Source of the DNA: Symbiobacterium terraclitae
GTDB taxonomy: Bacteria; Bacillota; Sulfobacillia; Symbiobacteriales; Symbiobacteriaceae
Assembly: GCF_017874315.1 (NCBI RefSeq)
Contig: NZ_JAGGLG010000006.1
Span: 1 to 64,000 of the forward strand
Reading direction: 5' to 3'
DNA: 64,000 nt
The stretch's first letter is position 1. Each line of letters begins with the position of its first letter. The position numbers and the translations under genes are program-made. The notes under the pieces were generated by a model. That model ran no database searches and was not told where the DNA came from. It was given only the letters and a program-made list of their open reading frames with translations. This document shows, piece after piece, positions 10,384 through 19,568 of the stretch.

Positions 10384-11598
10384 TTAGCGGTCCACCTCCC
10401 CGAAGATGGGATCGATGGTGGCGATGGCGCCGACCACGTCGGCGAGCATCTGGCCCTGCAGGAGCACCGGCAGCGAGTAGACGGCGTAGAACGAGGGCGG
10501 ACGGACCCGTACCCGCATCGGCTTGTTGCCGCCGTCGGAGACCACGTAGAAGCCGATCTCGCCGCGGGGCGACTCGATGGCCTGGTAGACCTCGCCCGCC
10601 GGCACGTCGAAGCCGTGCTGCACCAGCTTGAAGTGGTGGATCAGGGCCTCCATCGAGTGCCTGACCTCCTGCTTGGGCGGCAGCACCAGCTTCCGGTCGT
10701 CGATGATGTGCCGGTCGTCCCAGGGCAGGTTGTCCAGCGCCTGGCGGATGATCTTCAGCGACTCGAACATCTCGTCGAAGGTGATGGCCACCCGGGACCA
10801 GGAGTCGCCGTCGGTGTACACCGGTACGTCGAAGTCGTAGTTCTCGTAGCCCAGGTACGGGTAATACTTGCGCACGTCGTAGTCGGAGCCGGTCACCCGC
10901 AGGTTGCGGCCGGTGAGGCCGTACTGCAGGGCCTGTTCGTAGGTGATGACGCTGACGCCCTTGGCCCGGTCCATGAAGATCGGGTTGTAGAGCATGACGT
11001 CCTTGAGCTCCTGAATGCGGCTCGGGGCCAGCTTCAGGAACTCCTCCACCATCTCCTTGAAGTTGTGGGGCAGATCGTAGGCCAGGCCGCCCACCCGCAT
11101 GTAGGAGGGGTTCATGCGCTGGCCGGTGGTGTGCTCGAAGATGTCGAGGATGCGGTCGCGCAGCTCGAACGCCCAGAAGATGGGCGTGCCGATGTTGCCG
11201 TAGTCGAGGCCACCGGTGCCGAGGCCCACCAGGTGCGAGGCGATCCGGTTCAGCTCCAGCAGGATCACCCGGGCGACCCGGGCCTTCTCGGGGATGCGGT
11301 CCTCGATGCCGAGCAGCTTCTCCACGGCCATCACGTAGCCGGTGTTGTTGGAGATGGGCGCCAGGTAGTCCATGCGGTCCATGACCGTCGTGGCCTGGTT
11401 CCAGGTGAGGTGCTCGGCGGTCTTCTCGATGCCGGTGTGCAGGAAGCCCGTCTCGGGCTCAGCCTCGACGACGGTCTCGCCCTCGAGCACCAGCTTCACC
11501 CGCAGGACGCCGTGCGTCGCAGGGTGATGCGGGCCGATGGAGAGCTGCATGCGCTCGGGCCGCTGCTCGTCCAGGTGCAGTTCGTCTGCCATGCTCAC
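10384..11598 (-). CDS. nuoD: NADH-quinone oxidoreductase subunit D
   Basis: 49-kDa-type subunit at the quinone-reduction site. The 404-residue product has the NiFe-hydrogenase-like large-subunit fold, the IGPHHPATHGVLR signature and the conserved RGEIGFYVVSDG region. The start is GTG 11598, two bases after the nuoC stop; ATG 11592 in the same frame is possible. Confidence 0.95.
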   Translation of the reverse strand: MSMADELHLDEQRPERMQLSIGPHHPATHGVLRVKLVLEGETVVEAEPETGFLHTGIEKTAEHLTWNQATTVMDRMDYLAPISNNTGYVMAVEKLLGIEDRIPEKARVARVILLELNRIASHLVGLGTGGLDYGNIGTPIFWAFELRDRILDIFEHTTGQRMNPSYMRVGGLAYDLPHNFKEMVEEFLKLAPSRIQELKDVMLYNPIFMDRAKGVSVITYEQALQYGLTGRNLRVTGSDYDVRKYYPYLGYENYDFDVPVYTDGDSWSRVAITFDEMFESLKIIRQALDNLPWDDRHIIDDRKLVLPPKQEVRHSMEALIHHFKLVQHGFDVPAGEVYQAIESPRGEIGFYVVSDGGNKPMRVRVRPPSFYAVYSLPVLLQGQMLADVVGAIATIDPIFGEVDR

Positions 11599-11599
11599 C

Positions 11600-12202
11600 C
11601 TACTCTCCTTCCTTGGCGGGCTCCGTCTCGACGAACGGGTGGTACCGGTTCTCGTCGGCGGGCATCTCGAGGCTGATGAGGGCGCGCGGGCCGCGCAGCG
11701 GGTAGTCGCGCCGCAGCGGGTGGCCCTCCCAGTCGTCGGGGTTCAGGATGCGGGTCAGGTTCGGGTGGTTCACGATGTTGAGGCCGAACTGGTCCCAGAT
11801 CTCCCGCTCGGCCGCGTTCGCCATGGCCCAGATGTGGCTCAGGGTGTGCACCGGCTCCCTCTCGTCGAGCTTCACGCGCACCCGGATCATGCCGAGGCCC
11901 TTGGCGCCCTTCGGATCCTGGGCCGGCATCTCCCTGAGGTGGTAGACCAGCTCAAAGCGCGGCTCCCGCTTGGGGTAGTAGTCGACCGCGGTGATGTCGA
12001 CCAGCATGTGAAAGCCCCGCTCCTTGAGCCACAGGGCCACCGGCAGGTGAACGTCGCTGGCGACGTAAACCTGCGGGATCCGGTCGTTGGTCATCGGGAT
12101 GACCTCGACCTTGCCAGGGAAAGCCTCGAGCAGGGCGGGGATGACCTCATTGATCACGCGCTCGCGGGCGGCGTCGACCCGCTCGTGCATCGCATTAGCC
12201 AC
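11600..12202 (-). CDS. nuoC: NADH-quinone oxidoreductase subunit C
   Basis: 30-kDa subunit of the peripheral arm. The signature EREIWDQFG and the terminal LRRDYPLRG motif are both present in 200 residues. The GTG start at 12202 overlaps the nuoB end by eight bases. ATG 12190 is an alternative and would remove the overlap. Confidence 0.94.
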   Translation of the reverse strand: MANAMHERVDAARERVINEVIPALLEAFPGKVEVIPMTNDRIPQVYVASDVHLPVALWLKERGFHMLVDITAVDYYPKREPRFELVYHLREMPAQDPKGAKGLGMIRVRVKLDEREPVHTLSHIWAMANAAEREIWDQFGLNIVNHPNLTRILNPDDWEGHPLRRDYPLRGPRALISLEMPADENRYHPFVETEPAKEGE

Positions 12203-12695
12203 GGATGATTACGCCTCCCCTCGGGTCGTCCTTGCGAATCTGATCGCGGAGCTTCTGCACCGCGTAGATGACCGCTTCCGGGGTCGGCGGGCAGCCCGGC
12301 ACGTAGATGTCCACCGGCAGCATGTTGTCGACGCCCTGCATGATGGCGTAGTTGTCGAAGATGCCGCCGGTCGAGGCGCAGGCCCCGAACGCCACCACCC
12401 ACTTGGGTTCCAGCATCTGGCTGTAGACCTGCTTGATCACCGGCGCCATCTTGTTGGAGACGCGGCCGGAGACGAACATCAGGTCAGCCTGCCGGGGAGA
12501 GGCACGGAAAGCCTCGGAGCCGAACCGCGCGATGTCGTAGCGCGGACCCGAGGCCAGGTTCATCATCTCGATGGCGCAGCAAGCCAGGCCGAAGGTGAGC
12601 GGCCACACGGAGTTGGCCTGCGCCCAGCGCAGGAACGAGTCGACTGTGGTGGTCAGGAAGCCACCCTGGTCCTTGAACACACCGTCCGTGCTCAT
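12195..12695 (-). CDS. nuoB: NADH-quinone oxidoreductase subunit B, N2 cluster
   Basis: Holds the terminal [4Fe-4S] cluster N2 that donates electrons to quinone. The tandem Cys pair (GLACCAIEM) and the two other ligands (FGACAS, PGCPPTP) are intact in 166 residues. The start ATG overlaps the nuoA stop as ATGA. Confidence 0.96.
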   Translation of the reverse strand: MSTDGVFKDQGGFLTTTVDSFLRWAQANSVWPLTFGLACCAIEMMNLASGPRYDIARFGSEAFRASPRQADLMFVSGRVSNKMAPVIKQVYSQMLEPKWVVAFGACASTGGIFDNYAIMQGVDNMLPVDIYVPGCPPTPEAVIYAVQKLRDQIRKDDPRGGVIIRG

Positions 12696-13042
12696 CGCCA
12701 GTTGAAGCCCCCCTTCTTCCAGACATAGGCATAGCCCACGGCCAGAACGGCCATGAAGGTAACCATCTCAAGGAGTCCAAACGCCCCCAGGGAGCGCAGG
12801 TTGACCGCCCAGGGGTAGAACGACGCCGTCTCGACGTCGAATACGACGAACAGCATGGCCACCAGGTAGAACTTCACCGGGAAGCGCCCGGCAAACGGGG
12901 CCGTGGGATGACCGGACTCATAAGGCAGGAGCTTGTACGGTTCGGGCTTCTTGCGCCCGAAACTGGTGCCCAGAACGCTCATGGCGGCCGCAAAGACGAG
13001 CGCGACCAGCAAGTAGATGAGCAAGGGCAGATAGGGATGCAT
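12692..13042 (-). CDS. nuoA: NADH-quinone oxidoreductase subunit A
   Basis: First gene of the operon. The 116-residue membrane protein has three helices and the conserved [20 protein letters not shown] region and acidic [12 protein letters not shown] loop of NuoA. A strong GAAGGAGG site lies eight bases before ATG 13042. The promoter is about 135 bases upstream. Confidence 0.95.
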   Translation of the reverse strand: MHPYLPLLIYLLVALVFAAAMSVLGTSFGRKKPEPYKLLPYESGHPTAPFAGRFPVKFYLVAMLFVVFDVETASFYPWAVNLRSLGAFGLLEMVTFMAVLAVGYAYVWKKGGFNWR

Positions 13043-13175
13043 TCGCCAGCCTCCTTCGGGTTACAGTAGGGTAAACGAAGCGCGAACGCTTGTGAACACC
13101 GGAACGAGCCAGGGACAGATAACCGAACTTTCAGTCTGCAGGACCAGGCCAAAAGTAGGTCAGACTCTTGTAGAC

Positions 13176-13205
13176 AGTATACCAAGGTGCCATACCATAT
13201 GTCAT
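13176..13205 (-). promoter_or_regulatory. Probable sigma-A promoter of the nuo operon
   Basis: On the minus strand, ATGACA (-35) and TATACT (-10) are separated by 18 bases; each matches the consensus at five of six positions. Transcription would start near 13169 and leave a leader of about 127 bases. Confidence 0.6.
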
Positions 13206-13230
13206 CCCGATTGTGAATGAGCGCTCAAGC

Positions 13231-13253
13231 AAAAAACGGGCCTAACGCCCGTT
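13231..13253 (-). terminator. Rho-independent terminator after the D-Ala-D-Ala carboxypeptidase gene
   Basis: AACGGGC pairs with GCCCGTT around a five-base loop (13235-13253). On the minus strand the stem runs into TTTTTT. It separates the carboxypeptidase gene from the nuo promoter. Confidence 0.85.
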
Positions 13254-13291
13254 CCTGCCGTTCCCACTTGGCTTCCAGCCAGAGGCGGCCA

Positions 13292-14551
13292 TCATCCGGG
13301 GGCATCGGAGCGGTCCACCCTTTCACGATATCCAGTTATGAGATTCAGTTCTAGAATATCTCCGACCCCAACTAATGATACTAAAAGCTCGTAGACGTGG
13401 TCAAGCCATGTGGCGGCAGGTACCTCCCTGGCCGCCACCAGCTCCACCTGCCGTTCGCTGGCACTGCTGCCAGGCGTCTCCACCCGGACGCGGCCCAGCT
13501 GCTGGCCGGCGCGCACGGGCGCACGCAGGGGGATGGCCAGGTCGACCTCCATGGGGGGCGCCTCTGCGGCGGTGCGCGGCAGCACCACGGCGAGGTCGCG
13601 CTCGAATGCCACGGGAACCGCGCGCCGCTTGCCCCCCCTCACCGGCAGGTGCACGAGCACCTCCCCGGCCCGCCCCAGCCGGGCCAGCCGGAAGTTGCGG
13701 AAGCCCCACTCCAGCAGGGCCGCAGACTCCCGCCACCGGTTGGACGCGTTCAGCACGACCGCGATCAGCTTCTGCTCGTCCCGGGTCACGCTGGAGACCA
13801 GGCAGGCCCCGGCCGCCCCGGTGGTGCCGGTCTTCACGCCGTCGGCGCCCTCCAACCACGTGAGCAGCCGGTTGGTGTTGTAGAGCACCACCGTGCGGCC
13901 CAGCTCCTCGTAGGTCAGCTCCTTGACGGGCGTGGCCACGATCTCGGCGAACAGCGGGTTCTGCAGCGCCGCCCGGGTGATGACCGCCAGGTCGTAGGCG
14001 GTGCTGAGGTGGTCGGGGTGGGTGAGGCCGTGGGGGTTGACGAAGTGCGAGTTCTTCGCCCCGAGCCGCTGGGCGCGCTCGTTCATGAGCACGGCGAAGT
14101 CCTCCACCGAACCGGCGATGGCCTCGGCGATGGCCACCGCGGCGTCGTTGCCCGAGCGCAGCAGGAGCCCGTAGACCAGGTCGTGGAGGGAGTGCACCTC
14201 CCCCTCCCGCAGGTACATCGAGCTGCCGGGCGTCGTAGCCGCCCGCCTGGAGATCTTCACCTTGGCGTTCAGGTCGCCCCGCTCCAGGGCGATGAGCCCG
14301 GTGAGCACCTTGGTGGTGCTGGCCGGGTGGAGCCGCTTGTGGGCGTTGTGCTCCCAGAGCACGTCGCCGGTGGCGGCGTCCATCAGCACGGCGCCGTGCG
14401 CCCAGATCTGGGGCGGGGACTCCACCTGCTCCCTGTAGTGCTCGATCAGCGGGACCGGCCTGACCGCCGCCGCCCGGACCGCCGCCGCAGCCGGTTCACC
14501 CGCGGCGACCAGCATGAGCAGCGTGATAAAGAAGGAAAGGATCCGATGCAC
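13292..14551 (-). CDS. Serine-type D-Ala-D-Ala carboxypeptidase (peptidase S11)
   Basis: Low-molecular-weight penicillin-binding protein that trims the terminal D-Ala of peptidoglycan stems. The start is GTG 14551 with GGAGGT eight bases upstream, giving 419 residues; the longer open frame has no ribosome site. An N-terminal signal peptide (residues 1-25) is followed by the catalytic motifs S78-T-T-K81, S133-G-N135 and K240-T-G242. A PBP5-type C-terminal beta domain follows, then a hydrophobic end that may bind the membrane. The family includes DacA, DacB and DacF; which one this is cannot be decided here. Confidence 0.9.
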   Translation of the reverse strand: MHRILSFFITLLMLVAAGEPAAAAVRAAAVRPVPLIEHYREQVESPPQIWAHGAVLMDAATGDVLWEHNAHKRLHPASTTKVLTGLIALERGDLNAKVKISRRAATTPGSSMYLREGEVHSLHDLVYGLLLRSGNDAAVAIAEAIAGSVEDFAVLMNERAQRLGAKNSHFVNPHGLTHPDHLSTAYDLAVITRAALQNPLFAEIVATPVKELTYEELGRTVVLYNTNRLLTWLEGADGVKTGTTGAAGACLVSSVTRDEQKLIAVVLNASNRWRESAALLEWGFRNFRLARLGRAGEVLVHLPVRGGKRRAVPVAFERDLAVVLPRTAAEAPPMEVDLAIPLRAPVRAGQQLGRVRVETPGSSASERQVELVAAREVPAATWLDHVYELLVSLVGVGDILELNLITGYRERVDRSDAPG

Positions 14552-14730
14552 GACGCGCCACCTCCACGGGGTAGTATGGTGCGCCGCGGCGCGGCGGTAT
14601 CCTTGGCAAGTTATCGGCTGAACTGGGCACAGGCGGGCGATCTGCGAGCGTTCGGCATGCGGCCCGGTTCCCGGCCGGTCCGGCCGGACCTGCGGCCGAT
14701 CTCGGCGGTGCCCGCTTTGCGAGACGCGAA

Positions 14731-14756
14731 GAGTCCGGCCGCAACGGGCCGGACTC
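14731..14756 (-). terminator. Terminator-like hairpin after rodZ
   Basis: GAGTCCGGCC pairs perfectly with GGCCGGACTC right after the stop codon of the RodZ-like gene. The minus-strand tail has only TTCGCGTCT, so it may terminate weakly or act as an mRNA end stabiliser. Confidence 0.5.
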
Positions 14757-14759
14757 GCC

Positions 14760-15692
14760 TTACTCGCTCTTTTCGCTCTTGAAGTTGATCCAGTAGGGAC
14801 CGCCCTCCAGTCCGTGCTGGACGGGCTCGCCGTTGAGCGTGATCTCCAGGCCGGCCACGAAGCCGATGCGCACCCGGAAGCCGTCGCCCTGGAACGAGAG
14901 GGGACCGCTCGCCTTCGCTGAGAACAGTTCCTCGCCGGAGGCGCTGTAGACGGCAAGCCAGGGGAATCCCTGCTTGAAGTCCATATGCAGGTCGATTGGC
15001 GATGCGGAGATCGTGATGTCGACCTCGTCGCCGACCGGCTTGCCAACCGTGATCACGGGCTTCGCCGGCTCAGGCGGTGGCTCGGGCTCCGGTTCGGGTT
15101 CGGGTTCGGGCTCCACCGCGGGCGGGGGCGATTCCGAGCTGGGCTGCTGCGCCACCGGCTCGCTGGGCGGGGGCTCCGGCCCGGCTGCCTGCTGCGACCA
15201 GAGCCAGTAGCCCAGGCCGGCGAGCGGCAGGATGACGATCAGCGAGACGAGGATCCGCCGGGCGATGTAGACGCCGGGCCCTGGGCCGCGCTGCCGCCGC
15301 TTCGTCCGGCCCCGGCCGGACCGGCGGGGGGCCTGCACGAAGGCAGGGGGTCTGGGCGCCGGGGCCGTACGCGGCTCGGCGGGACTCGCTGCTGCCACCT
15401 CTGCCTCGGCGGTGCGCACCTCGGCCGAAATTGCCCCGTCCTCCTCAGGGGCGGCAGGGCGGTTCTTCCGCTCCTTGTACTCCTGCACGAGGGCCTCGCC
15501 GTCCAGGCCGAGGAAGTTGCCGTAGGTTCGCAGGAAACCCTTGACGTAGACCTCCCCGGGGATGAGGACAGTCCGTCCGGATTCGAGGGCCTCAATGTAT
15601 TTCTTGCGGATTCGGGTCTCCTCTTCGACCTCCTGCAGCGTGATCCCCTTGGCCACGCGCGCCTCGCGCAACCGCCGGCCAATCTCTTCCAT
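14760..15692 (-). CDS. rodZ: RodZ-like protein: helix-turn-helix, membrane anchor, periplasmic beta domain
   Basis: RodZ proteins link the MreB cytoskeleton to the wall-elongation machinery. Residues 1-70 form a Cro/C1-type helix-turn-helix (GITLQEVEEETRIRKKYIEALE). A basic stretch precedes a single membrane helix near 150-170. A Pro/Glu repeat stalk follows near 205-222 (PEPEPEPEPEPPPEP), and the end resembles the DUF4115 domain. The length, 310 residues, is normal. GGGAGGTTG precedes ATG 15692. The Bacillus counterpart (YmfM) is also near the tepA/spoIIIE region, but here the gene is about 33 kb from it. Confidence 0.85.
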   Translation of the reverse strand: MEEIGRRLREARVAKGITLQEVEEETRIRKKYIEALESGRTVLIPGEVYVKGFLRTYGNFLGLDGEALVQEYKERKNRPAAPEEDGAISAEVRTAEAEVAAASPAEPRTAPAPRPPAFVQAPRRSGRGRTKRRQRGPGPGVYIARRILVSLIVILPLAGLGYWLWSQQAAGPEPPPSEPVAQQPSSESPPPAVEPEPEPEPEPEPPPEPAKPVITVGKPVGDEVDITISASPIDLHMDFKQGFPWLAVYSASGEELFSAKASGPLSFQGDGFRVRIGFVAGLEITLNGEPVQHGLEGGPYWINFKSEKSE

Positions 15693-15843
15693 ATGCTATC
15701 AACCTCCCGCTGCTGGGACGACCCCGGGTGGTAATCTATACCTCCAGATGCACCCATCTTCTCCAGCAACGGGCGAAATCCCTTCCACCAAGTCACACGT
15801 TTGCGAAAAGGTGCGGGCAGCGTAAATGTGCTGTGTGCGCGCC

Positions 15844-16536
15844 CTACTCCTCAGGTCGGGCGGGGACGATGATGCCGCCTGCCGCGGCGATGCGCGCCAG
15901 GCCCTGCTTGTGGCTCTCCTCGTCGTACGAGTCCACGAGGTTCTCGTCCACCGTGGCCCGCAGGCCGGCCTCGACGGCGGACTCCACCGCCGCCAGGACG
16001 CAGACGGGCGTGATCAGCCCCGTCACCAGGACCTCCTCCACCCCCTGCGCCTTGAGGAAGTCCAGAACCGCACGGCCGGAGCGCCCCACCATGCCGGCCG
16101 GGCCCTTCATCACGTACCCATCCACCAGCCGGTAGGTGGGCTTCTGGATCCAGATCAGGTCGTCGCCCAACCGCTCGAACGCCGCGGCGATGGCCGCCGT
16201 CGGCTGCCACCCCGGGGTGCCGTACTCGCAGTGTGGCGGGTAGAGCTTCAGCTCCTCCCTGTAGGCTTCGTACGCCTGGTCCATGTACGCCTCGAACCGG
16301 TCCTGCCCCATGGTCTCCTGCAGCATGCGCCGGTAGGTCACCAGGTGCTCCGGGTGGTGGAGCGGCGGGTGCGTGTCGGCGGTGGCCACCACGAACCCGC
16401 CCTCGGCGTGGACCGCGTCGATCAGGTCAGCGATGCGCCGCATCTTCGGGTCCGACCGCTGGAAGCTGGTCAGGCTGCCCTGCTCGTCGTTGAAATCGAC
16501 CTGCGTGTCGATCACCAACAGCGCTCGCCTTGCCAT
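15844..16536 (-). CDS. Isochorismatase-family cysteine hydrolase (nicotinamidase-like)
   Basis: Alpha/beta hydrolase of the isochorismatase/nicotinamidase superfamily, 230 residues. The catalytic triad is visible: Asp in LLVIDTQVDF, Lys in IWIQKPTYR and Cys in GLITPVCVLAA. The substrate is unknown; nicotinamide or another small amide is plausible. I chose ATG 16536 because AGGAGGG lies 11 bases upstream; the longer ORF runs into asnS. It begins 35 bases after the asnS stop, so the two are probably cotranscribed. Confidence 0.87.
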   Translation of the reverse strand: MARRALLVIDTQVDFNDEQGSLTSFQRSDPKMRRIADLIDAVHAEGGFVVATADTHPPLHHPEHLVTYRRMLQETMGQDRFEAYMDQAYEAYREELKLYPPHCEYGTPGWQPTAAIAAAFERLGDDLIWIQKPTYRLVDGYVMKGPAGMVGRSGRAVLDFLKAQGVEEVLVTGLITPVCVLAAVESAVEAGLRATVDENLVDSYDEESHKQGLARIAAAGGIIVPARPEE

Positions 16537-16571
16537 CGGCAAGTCTCCCTCCTGTCTCTCCCCAGTCGCCG

Positions 16572-17885
16572 TTACGGGTGCAGGCGGTTGAGCAGGCGCG
16601 GGAAGGGAATGGTCTCCCGCACGTGCTCGAGGCCGCAGATCCAGGCCACCGTCCGCTCGATCCCCAGGCCGAAGCCGGAGTGGGGAACCGAGCCGAAGCG
16701 GCGCAGGTCGTAGTACCACCCGTATGTCTCCATGTCAAGCCCGTGCTCCTCGAACCGCCGCTTCAGCAGCTCGGGGTCGTGGATGCGCTCGGACCCGCCG
16801 ATGATCTCGCCGTAGCCCTCGGGGGCCAGCAGGTCGGCGCCGAGCACCACCTCGGGGTTCTCGGGGTCGGGCTGCATGTAGAAGGCCTTCACCTTGACGG
16901 GGAACTTCTCCACGAACACCGGCTTGTCGAACTGCTGGGTGAGCACCGTCTCGTGGGGCGCGCCGAAGTCCTCGCCCCAGGGGATGGGCTCCCAGTCGTC
17001 GCCGGGCTTGTGCAGCTTCTTCAGCAGCTCCACGGCCTCGGTGTAGGTGATGCGCGGGAACGGCGGCTTCACCTTCTCGAGCATGCTGGTATCGCGCCCG
17101 AGAACCTTCAGGTCGGCCGCCCGGCGCTCCAGCACCCGCTGCACCACGTAGGAGACCATCTCCTCCTGGAGCTTCATGTTGTCCTCATGGGTGAAGTAGG
17201 CCGCCTCGGGCTCCACCATCCAGAACTCGATCAGGTGGCGGCGGGTCTTGGACTTCTCGGCCCGGAAGGTGGGCCCGAAGGTGTAGACCCGGCCCAGCGC
17301 CATGGCGGTGGCCTCCACGTACAGCTGCCCGGACTGGCTCAGGAAGGCCGGCTCGTCGTTGACGTAGGTGGTCTCGAACAGGTTGGCGCCACCCTCCGCC
17401 GCCGTGCCCATCAGGATGGGCGACTCGGTGAGGACGAAGCCGCGGTCCTGCAGGAACTGGTGGATCGCCATCGTGATCTCGTTGCGGATGCGCAGGATGG
17501 CCGCCTGGCGCGAGGAGCGCACCCACAGGTGCCGGTGGTCCATCAGGAACTCCGTGCCGTGCTCCTTGGGCGTGATGGGATACTCCTCGGCGATCTGGAC
17601 GATCTCCAGCTCCTGCACGCCGATCTCATACCCTCCCGGAGCGCGGTCGTCCTTGCGCACCGTGCCGCGGATGATGATGGACGACTCCTGGGTCAGCCGC
17701 TTGCCGGCCTCGAAGACCTCCGGCGGCACGTCCTTGATGAAGAGCACGGCCTGGCAGACGCCGGTGCCGTCGCGGAAGATGATGAACTGGATCTTGCCGG
17801 AACTCCGGTAGTTCTGCACCCAGCCGCGCAGCTCCACCGTTTCGCCTTCATGCTGCGGCAGGTGACTGACGGTAACCCATTTCAT
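16572..17885 (-). CDS. asnS: Asparaginyl-tRNA synthetase
   Basis: Class II aminoacyl-tRNA synthetase that charges tRNA-Asn; 437 residues, normal length. It has an N-terminal OB-fold anticodon-binding domain (about 1-115) and a catalytic core with class II motif 2 ([19 protein letters not shown]) and motif 3 ([10 protein letters not shown]). The sequence EIIGGSERI near residue 340 fits AsnRS better than AspRS. The start is ATG 17885 after AGGAGGG. No T-box leader is visible in the 137-base gap upstream. Confidence 0.93.
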   Translation of the reverse strand: MKWVTVSHLPQHEGETVELRGWVQNYRSSGKIQFIIFRDGTGVCQAVLFIKDVPPEVFEAGKRLTQESSIIIRGTVRKDDRAPGGYEIGVQELEIVQIAEEYPITPKEHGTEFLMDHRHLWVRSSRQAAILRIRNEITMAIHQFLQDRGFVLTESPILMGTAAEGGANLFETTYVNDEPAFLSQSGQLYVEATAMALGRVYTFGPTFRAEKSKTRRHLIEFWMVEPEAAYFTHEDNMKLQEEMVSYVVQRVLERRAADLKVLGRDTSMLEKVKPPFPRITYTEAVELLKKLHKPGDDWEPIPWGEDFGAPHETVLTQQFDKPVFVEKFPVKVKAFYMQPDPENPEVVLGADLLAPEGYGEIIGGSERIHDPELLKRRFEEHGLDMETYGWYYDLRRFGSVPHSGFGLGIERTVAWICGLEHVRETIPFPRLLNRLHP

Positions 17886-17960
17886 GTGATTGGCCCTCCT
17901 GCGTGGGAACAGCATCTCCCCTGATGATACCACGCGAGCGGGCAAACTGGAAAACGATTT

Positions 17961-17985
17961 GGAGACGCCCACCTGGGGCGTCTCC
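17961..17985 (-). terminator. Terminator-like hairpin after the DegV gene
   Basis: A ten-base perfect stem (GGAGACGCCC with GGGCGTCTCC) has a five-base loop. On the minus strand the tail is AAATCGTTTTCC. It lies between the DegV gene and asnS. Confidence 0.6.
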
Positions 17986-18022
17986 GTGTGCGCCCGTTCT
18001 CAACCTACTTCTGACCGGCCTC

Positions 18023-19360
18023 TCAGGTCGGGCCGGCGCGGCCCGGGCCCTCTGCAGCCCATTCAGCCGCCGTGTCCGCACCCGAACGCTCCGCTCTCCC
18101 TGCGTCCATCGTTCCCGCACGGGAGTGGCCCAGCCCCTCCGCGGAAAGCGTGTCCGAACGGGCGCACCCCGCTCTCGCTCCGTCCATCGTCTCCGCACGT
18201 GGGCGGCCCAGCCCCTCCGCGGACAGCGTGTCCGAACCGGAGCACCCCGCTCTCGCTCCGTCCATCGTCTCCGCGCGTGGGCGGCCCAGCCCCTCCGCGG
18301 ACAGCGTGTCCGAACCGGAGCACCCCGCTTTCGCTCCGCCTATCGTCTCCGCACGTGGGCGGCCCAGCCCCTCCGCGGACAGCGTGTCCGAACCGGAGCA
18401 CCCCGCTCTCGCTCCGTCCATCGTCTCCGCATGGAAACAGCCCAGCCCCTCCCCGGTAAGCACGTCCGCACCGCAGCGGTCTGATGCCTCCACGCCCTGC
18501 GGTTCCGCGTCAGTGCGTGCCGACCCGTCCACGGCCAGCGTGGCCACGCCCAGCGCCCCGGCGCCTGCGTGCGCCGCGAGCGCGGGCCCGGCCTCTGCCA
18601 CCAGCACGGAGACGCAGTCGAACCGGTCGCGGATGGCCGCCATCAGGCGGTGGGCCTCGGCCGGTGCGTTGGTGTGCACCACGGCGAGGTGCACCCGGTG
18701 CCCCTGCGCCCGCCGCTGGGCCAGGCTGACCATCCGCTCCACCGCCTGGCTCCACCCTCGCACAGTCGCCACCACCTCGATCACCGACTGGCCGATGTAC
18801 AGCACCGGCTTGATGGCCAGAAGCCCGGCCAGCAGCGACTTGCTGAGGGAGACCCGTCCGGAGCGGCGCAGCTGGGTCAGCTGCGGGATGGCCGCATGGA
18901 GGGCGGCCCGCTCCCGCAATCGTTCGAGCAGGGCAGCGATCTGGCTCAGCGGGGCGCCCTCCAGCGCGGCCCGGGCCGCGGCCACGACCATCAGCCCCAG
19001 CGCCAGCGACGTGGTGCCCGAATCTACCACCTGAACCGCGCCGGCCGGCAGGACGGCCGCCGCCATCCGCGCGGCGTTGATCAGGCCGGACTTACTCTCC
19101 ATCAGGTGGATCGAGAGCACCTGGTCGCCGTCCTGCGTCAGCTCCCGGTAGACCTGCTCGAACTCGGCCGGGGCCGGGGTGGACGTGGAAGGCGGCGTGT
19201 CGCCGCCCAGGAGTGCGTAGAAGCGCGCGGTGTCGTCCACGCCGTCCCGGTACACGGTGGAACCGAAGAAGATCGGAACGGGGACCACGGTAATGGACAG
19301 CTCTCTGCACAGGTCTGCCGGGACTCCCGCGGTGCTGTCAGTCACGATCCGCACGCTCAT
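18023..19360 (-). CDS. DegV-family fatty-acid-binding protein with repeat-expanded C-terminus
   Basis: DegV proteins bind a fatty acid and, as FakB, present it to the fatty-acid kinase FakA. The opening MSVRIVTDSTAGVP and the ligand-loop region with VVDSGTTSLALGLM are typical, and the DegV fold fills about residues 1-280, the family's usual length. The remaining 165 residues consist of tandem 26-residue units around SDTLSAEGLGRPRAE, encoded by a 78-bp DNA repeat, and have no counterpart in the family I know. GGGGGG precedes ATG 19360. No fakA homologue is adjacent. Confidence 0.85.
   Translation of the reverse strand: MSVRIVTDSTAGVPADLCRELSITVVPVPIFFGSTVYRDGVDDTARFYALLGGDTPPSTSTPAPAEFEQVYRELTQDGDQVLSIHLMESKSGLINAARMAAAVLPAGAVQVVDSGTTSLALGLMVVAAARAALEGAPLSQIAALLERLRERAALHAAIPQLTQLRRSGRVSLSKSLLAGLLAIKPVLYIGQSVIEVVATVRGWSQAVERMVSLAQRRAQGHRVHLAVVHTNAPAEAHRLMAAIRDRFDCVSVLVAEAGPALAAHAGAGALGVATLAVDGSARTDAEPQGVEASDRCGADVLTGEGLGCFHAETMDGARAGCSGSDTLSAEGLGRPRAETIGGAKAGCSGSDTLSAEGLGRPRAETMDGARAGCSGSDTLSAEGLGRPRAETMDGARAGCARSDTLSAEGLGHSRAGTMDAGRAERSGADTAAEWAAEGPGRAGPT
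18078..18518. repeat. 78-bp tandem repeat inside the DegV coding sequence
   Basis: Repeat starts are at 18129, 18207, 18285, 18363 and 18441, exactly 78 bases apart, with a degenerate partial copy before them. Because 78 is a multiple of three, the frame stays open in every copy. The central copies differ by only a few bases, so the expansion looks recent. Confidence 0.95.
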
Positions 19361-19511
19361 GGACGGCCCCCCTGAGTTGTGACCAGGTATTAACGGCAGG
19401 TTTTATTGCAGTTCGACAACGCGCCGCCTGTTCCTGCCCGGATCAACCATTGCCGTGCAGGCAACCCCAGGAGTTGCGAATAAACCGTGGTACAAATAAA
19501 TGGAGCGTGAA

Positions 19512-19540
19512 CTGGACGATAGGTTATAATCAAGGAAACA
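19512..19540 (+). promoter_or_regulatory. Probable promoter of the L,D-transpeptidase-like gene
   Basis: A perfect TATAAT lies at 19535-19540 with CTGGAC 17 bases upstream, a weak -35. The gene starts about 30 bases downstream. Confidence 0.5.
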
Positions 19541-19568
19541 GCAGGATGCAGCCGAAGGAGGGAGGCCC

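Noticed and set aside
17886-18022. T-box leader for asnS
   Set aside because: The upstream gap is too short and lacks a T-box sequence; the hairpin there points the other way functionally, ending the DegV transcript.
18072-19034. Plus-strand gene opposite DegV
   Set aside because: The repeat makes both strands open; only the minus strand has a family domain and a ribosome site.
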